A stretch of DNA of 64,000 nt. Source: Paractinoplanes abujensis. GTDB taxonomy: Bacteria; Actinomycetota; Actinomycetes; Mycobacteriales; Micromonosporaceae. Shown one piece after another: positions 61,577 to 64,000 of this stretch (the stretch's first letter is position 1; every line of letters starts with the position of its first letter). The DNA lies in NCBI RefSeq assembly GCF_014204895.1, contig NZ_JACHMF010000001.1:434001-498000 (forward strand). Direction: 5' to 3'. A model generated the notes under the pieces. The model did no database searches, had not been told where the DNA came from, and was given only the letters and a program-made list of their open reading frames with translations. The translations under genes were made by a program, and so were the position numbers.

Positions 61577-61900
61577 ATGGGCTTCGAGGCGAGGACTGAC
61601 GTGCGGGCCGGTCATGTGCTGGTGACCCTGGCCGGCGAATGCGACCTGGCCGTACGGGATCAGCTGCACACGATCCTGGAAGACGCGGTCCGCTCGTCCC
61701 CGCTCGTCGTCGTCGACCTCGGCGCCGTCGACTTCCTCGACTCCAGCGGCGTGCACGGACTGATCGTCGCCCACCACGAAGCCCGCGCCCGCGGCGGCCG
61801 CGTCACCGTGGTCAACCCGGCCGGAGCCGTCGCCGCCGTCCTCGACATCACCGGCGTCGGCGAACTGCTCAGCCCCACGGCGGAGCGGGCCGACGGATGA
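61577..61900 (+). CDS. STAS-domain anti-anti-sigma factor
   Basis: A 107-residue protein of the SpoIIAA/RsbV type. LVTLAGECDLAVRDQL and VVVDLGAVDFLDSSGVHGLI are present, the latter with the conserved DSSG phosphorylation site. When unphosphorylated it would bind the anti-sigma kinase and free a sigma factor. ATG 61577 matches the family N-terminus; ATG 61553 is also open. Its stop overlaps the next gene (ATGA). Confidence 0.9.
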   Translation: MGFEARTDVRAGHVLVTLAGECDLAVRDQLHTILEDAVRSSPLVVVDLGAVDFLDSSGVHGLIVAHHEARARGGRVTVVNPAGAVAAVLDITGVGELLSPTAERADG

Positions 61901-62286
61901 GCGGGCAGAGCTTCCAGACCACCTACTCCGAACCTGGCGACCTGGCGAAACTGCGCGAATTCGTACGCGGTCACGCGGCCGCGCTGGGCCTGCCCGACGA
62001 ACGCGCGGAACTGCTCACCCTGGCCGTCAGCGAACTGGCCACGAACACGCTGCAACACACGGCGGGCGGCGGCACCGTACGCCTGTGGACCTCCGGCGGC
62101 CGCGTGATCTGCGACGTCACCGACGGCGGCGCGATCCGCAGCCTGGGCCGCCCGATGCCGGCGGCCGACGCGCTGCGGGGCCGGGGGCTGGCCATCGTCG
62201 AACGCATCTGCGACGAGGTCGCCGTCGACACCGCCGGCGACAACACCCGCGTGCGGCTGGCCCTCGACCTCGACCACGCGGGATAA
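61897..62286 (+). CDS. Anti-sigma factor kinase, RsbW/HATPase_c_2 type
   Basis: A 129-residue GHKL ATPase: LTLAVSELATNTLQHTAGGG (N-box), CDVTDGGAI (G1) and LRGRGLAIVERICDEV (G2). It would phosphorylate the STAS partner or hold a sigma factor. It is coupled to the STAS gene by ATGA. No sigma factor gene is adjacent. Confidence 0.9.
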   Translation: MSGQSFQTTYSEPGDLAKLREFVRGHAAALGLPDERAELLTLAVSELATNTLQHTAGGGTVRLWTSGGRVICDVTDGGAIRSLGRPMPAADALRGRGLAIVERICDEVAVDTAGDNTRVRLALDLDHAG

Positions 62287-62870
62287 GCCCCGGACGGCCC
62301 GGCCCTCGTCTGCGGCCGGCGATCGGTTGGGGCCGGCGTTCCGTATCGCCGGGGCGGCTCGGGGCGCCCGGATCCCGTCGCGCCGGGCCGGGCTTCTTTT
62401 TCGCTCGGGCGGCGCTGGTGTTCCTCGCGGCGTTACCAGCTGCTTCTGGGCGGATTTCGCGAGCACGGGCTCCGCGCGGGGTGGCCGGCCCGTCTTTCCC
62501 GGGGTCGATCAGCTCGGTGTTTGCGCGTTGGGATCGGGCAGCTCGGTGTTTCCGCGTTGGGGTCGATCAGCTCGGTGTTTGCGCGTTGGGATCGGGCAGC
62601 TCGGTGTTTGCGCGTTGGGGTCGATCAGCTCGGTGTTTCCGCATTGGGTTCGATCAGCCGGTCTTTCCGCGTTGGGATCGGGCGGCCCGGACTTTCGCGC
62701 GAGAACTCGCGAGCCCGGCTCGGAGCCTCCCGTCCAAGGGCGGATCAGCCGCCACTCCCGCTGGGGCCCGTCGCCGGGAGTGATAACTGATCGACCGGCT
62801 CTCCCGCCCTGGCGGCGGACCATGCGGCTGTCGCTCGTGGAGAACCCGAAGGTGCGGGGGCTGTGGACGA
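62287..62870. other. 584-bp gene-free stretch with a 29-bp repeat array
   Basis: No gene is supported. The long open frames across this stretch come from GC bias and the 29-bp repeat at 62510-62712, which changes frame with every unit. It separates the convergent anti-sigma kinase and phosphatase genes. Confidence 0.7.
62510..62712. repeat. 29-bp tandem repeat, seven copies
   Basis: Units begin CAGCTCGGTGTTT at 62510, 62539, 62568, 62597 and 62626, with degenerate copies at 62655 and 62684. Two versions alternate, GATCGGGCAG and GGTCGATCAG, so the duplicated block was probably 58 bp. Confidence 0.95.
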
Positions 62871-64000
62871 CTATGGCTCGACGGTGATCAGCAGGGTGCA
62901 GGTGTCGTCGTCGGGGCTCGGTGTCGTCAAGCCCCTGACCAGGACGGTCATTGCGTCGGGGGGCGGGGCGGTGGCGGCTGAGCCGGCCGGGGGCGGGGTG
63001 GTGGCAGCTGAGCCGGGCGAGGGCGGGGTGGTGGCGGCTGAGTCGGGCGGGGGTGCGGCGGTCCGGGCTGAGGCGGTCCGGGCTGAGGCGGTCCGGGCCG
63101 AGGCGGTCCGGGCCCAGGCGGCGGCCAGCAGGTCGACTACGTGGGGGAGCAGCGGCGGCCCGGTGCGGCGTTCGACCAGGCCGTCCGTGTAGAGCAGCAG
63201 CATGTCGCCCGGGGCCACCTGCAGGCACAGCGACTCGTACGTGGCCTGTGGGTCGGCCCCCAGCAGCATCCCCCGGGCCAGGGGCAACGCCGAGGCCTGC
63301 CCGTCGCGGGCCAGCAGCGGCGCCGCGTGGCCGGCTCGGGACCAGGTCAGGGTGTGGGTGGCCGGGTCGTGGACGCAGATCACCGACGTGCCGGTCAGGT
63401 GCAGGCGGACCGACAGCTGGTTGAGGTGGCTCAGCAGCACCGCCGGGTCGTGGACGCCGATGGACAGCCACGCGATCAGCGCGAACCGCAGGTGGGCCAT
63501 CCCGTTGGCCGCGCCCAGGCCGTGGCCGGCCACGTCGCCCACGGCCAGCACCACACGGCCGTCGTCGAGCGGGCCGGCGTGATACCAGTCGCCGCCGACC
63601 TGGATCGTGTTGCCGGCCGGCAGGTAGTTGACCAGCACGCTGAGCCCGGGCAGGGACAGGGGTTCGTGCGGCACCGGCTGGATGAGCTGCTGGAGCTGGC
63701 CGGCCAGGCGGTGTTCGGCCAGCGCGGTCATCTCGCGGGTGCGCAGCTGGTCGCGCAGGCGGTCGATGGCCGTACGGGAGTCTTCGCGGGCCGTCACGTC
63801 CTGAACCACCGCGTTGATCTTCAGGGGGCGGCCGGTGGCGTCGGTCACCACGTCGGAGAGCACGCGCAGGTGTTTGACGTCCGGGCCGATCCGGAACCGC
63901 ACGGTCACGTCGGAGGTGGCGCCGCTGTCGAGGGTCTGCCAGGCCGTCTCGGCGATCCCGCGGTCGTCGCCGAGCATCGCCGCCGCCTGCTGGACTCGGG
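62871..64000 (-). CDS. PP2C/SpoIIE-type phosphatase with PAS-like N-terminal part (5' end outside the window)
   Basis: The frame enters from the right edge. The visible part starts with a PAC-like segment (FRIGPDVKHLRVLSDVVTDA, INAVVQDVTARED), then a helical linker and the SpoIIE phosphatase domain: GGDWYHAGPLDDGRVVLAVG, DVAGHGLGAANGMA, WSRAGHAAPLL and LLLYTDGLVERR, with the metal-binding Asp residues intact. It would dephosphorylate the STAS protein encoded nearby. Near the C-terminus a repeat-derived insert (four ARTAS-like units, then Pro/Ala repeats with GSAATTPPP) splits the last helix from the final strands (DAMTVLVRGL, DDDTCTLLITVEP). Confidence 0.9.
   Translation of the reverse strand, partial: RVQQAAAMLGDDRGIAETAWQTLDSGATSDVTVRFRIGPDVKHLRVLSDVVTDATGRPLKINAVVQDVTAREDSRTAIDRLRDQLRTREMTALAEHRLAGQLQQLIQPVPHEPLSLPGLSVLVNYLPAGNTIQVGGDWYHAGPLDDGRVVLAVGDVAGHGLGAANGMAHLRFALIAWLSIGVHDPAVLLSHLNQLSVRLHLTGTSVICVHDPATHTLTWSRAGHAAPLLARDGQASALPLARGMLLGADPQATYESLCLQVAPGDMLLLYTDGLVERRTGPPLLPHVVDLLAAAWARTASARTASARTASARTAAPPPDSAATTPPSPGSAATTPPPAGSAATAPPPDAMTVLVRGLTTPSPDDDTCTLLITVEP

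Noticed and set aside
62085..63471. Open frames over the 29-bp repeat and antisense to the phosphatase
   Set aside because: Same cause: repeat and GC bias; the phosphatase frame carries all the conserved motifs.

Overview
The window is very GC-rich, with GTG/TTG starts, many four-base stop/start overlaps and dense cgtacg words. The genes present (Lrp-flanked alanine dehydrogenase, FprA, partner-switching and two-component modules, Sec-containing formate dehydrogenase, FxsB/FxsT-like proteins) fit a filamentous actinobacterium. An Actinoplanes/Micromonosporaceae-like host is my inference, not something the sequence proves. All function calls come from reading translated sequence and recognising motifs; no database search was run.

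Layout. 1-3630: a sugar ABC transporter binding protein (cut by the left edge) and a divergent GH35-type beta-galactosidase, with two identical LacI-type operators between them. 3571-9351: a two-RCK potassium channel, a 41-bp tandem-repeat array, a membrane GGDEF protein and FprA with an iron box in front. 9510-18709: the most unusual locus, described below. 18916-26212: a zinc-ribbon protein, then a selenoprotein formate dehydrogenase (in-frame UGA at codon 192 with a SECIS hairpin), its Fe-S and NrfD-type subunits, a MerR regulator, selD and tRNA-Sec. 26213-32660: a low-GC patch with an excisionase-like HTH gene, an ABC exporter with a two-component system, and a decayed Mrr-type restriction gene. 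32665-37139: LysR/RidA pair, selB and selA. 37291-43861: membrane protein, phosphoribosyltransferase, MFS exporter, OmpR-type two-component system, VanZ, and a serine hydrolase with an altered active site. 43929-53721: repeat-rich D-Ala-D-Ala carboxypeptidase, ferric-reductase-like oxidoreductase, glycosyltransferase, small proteins, aldo/keto reductase and alanine dehydrogenase. 53840-64000: Lrp, GAF histidine kinase, MarR/MFS pair, LacI regulator, Ser/Thr kinase, secreted LamG protein, and a STAS / anti-sigma kinase / PP2C partner-switching set cut by the right edge.

The 9.5-18.7 kb locus consists of two convergent operons. The plus-strand operon encodes a caspase-like protease with a C-terminal effector-associated (EAD2-like) domain, a 72-residue peptide resembling the FxSxx-COOH/FxsA leader type, and a free-standing FxsB-type HExxH protein, with no radical SAM enzyme in the window. 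The minus-strand operon encodes a small protein resembling the constant components of these systems, a VMAP-type protein with a matching EAD2-like domain, and a large SAV_2336-like / NB-ARC / TPR protein. I read this as a sensor-ATPase plus adaptor plus protease system, possibly a defence or cell-fate system, joined to a peptide-modification pair. The combination is the best candidate here for an undescribed system.

The selenium genes form a functional set within 18 kb: the selenoprotein itself, SECIS, tRNA-Sec, selD, selA and selB. A second theme is short tandem repeats (41, 25/26, 48/49 and 29 bp) in intergenic DNA, several starting at the stop codon of the upstream gene. Repeats whose length is a multiple of three occur inside the carboxypeptidase gene.
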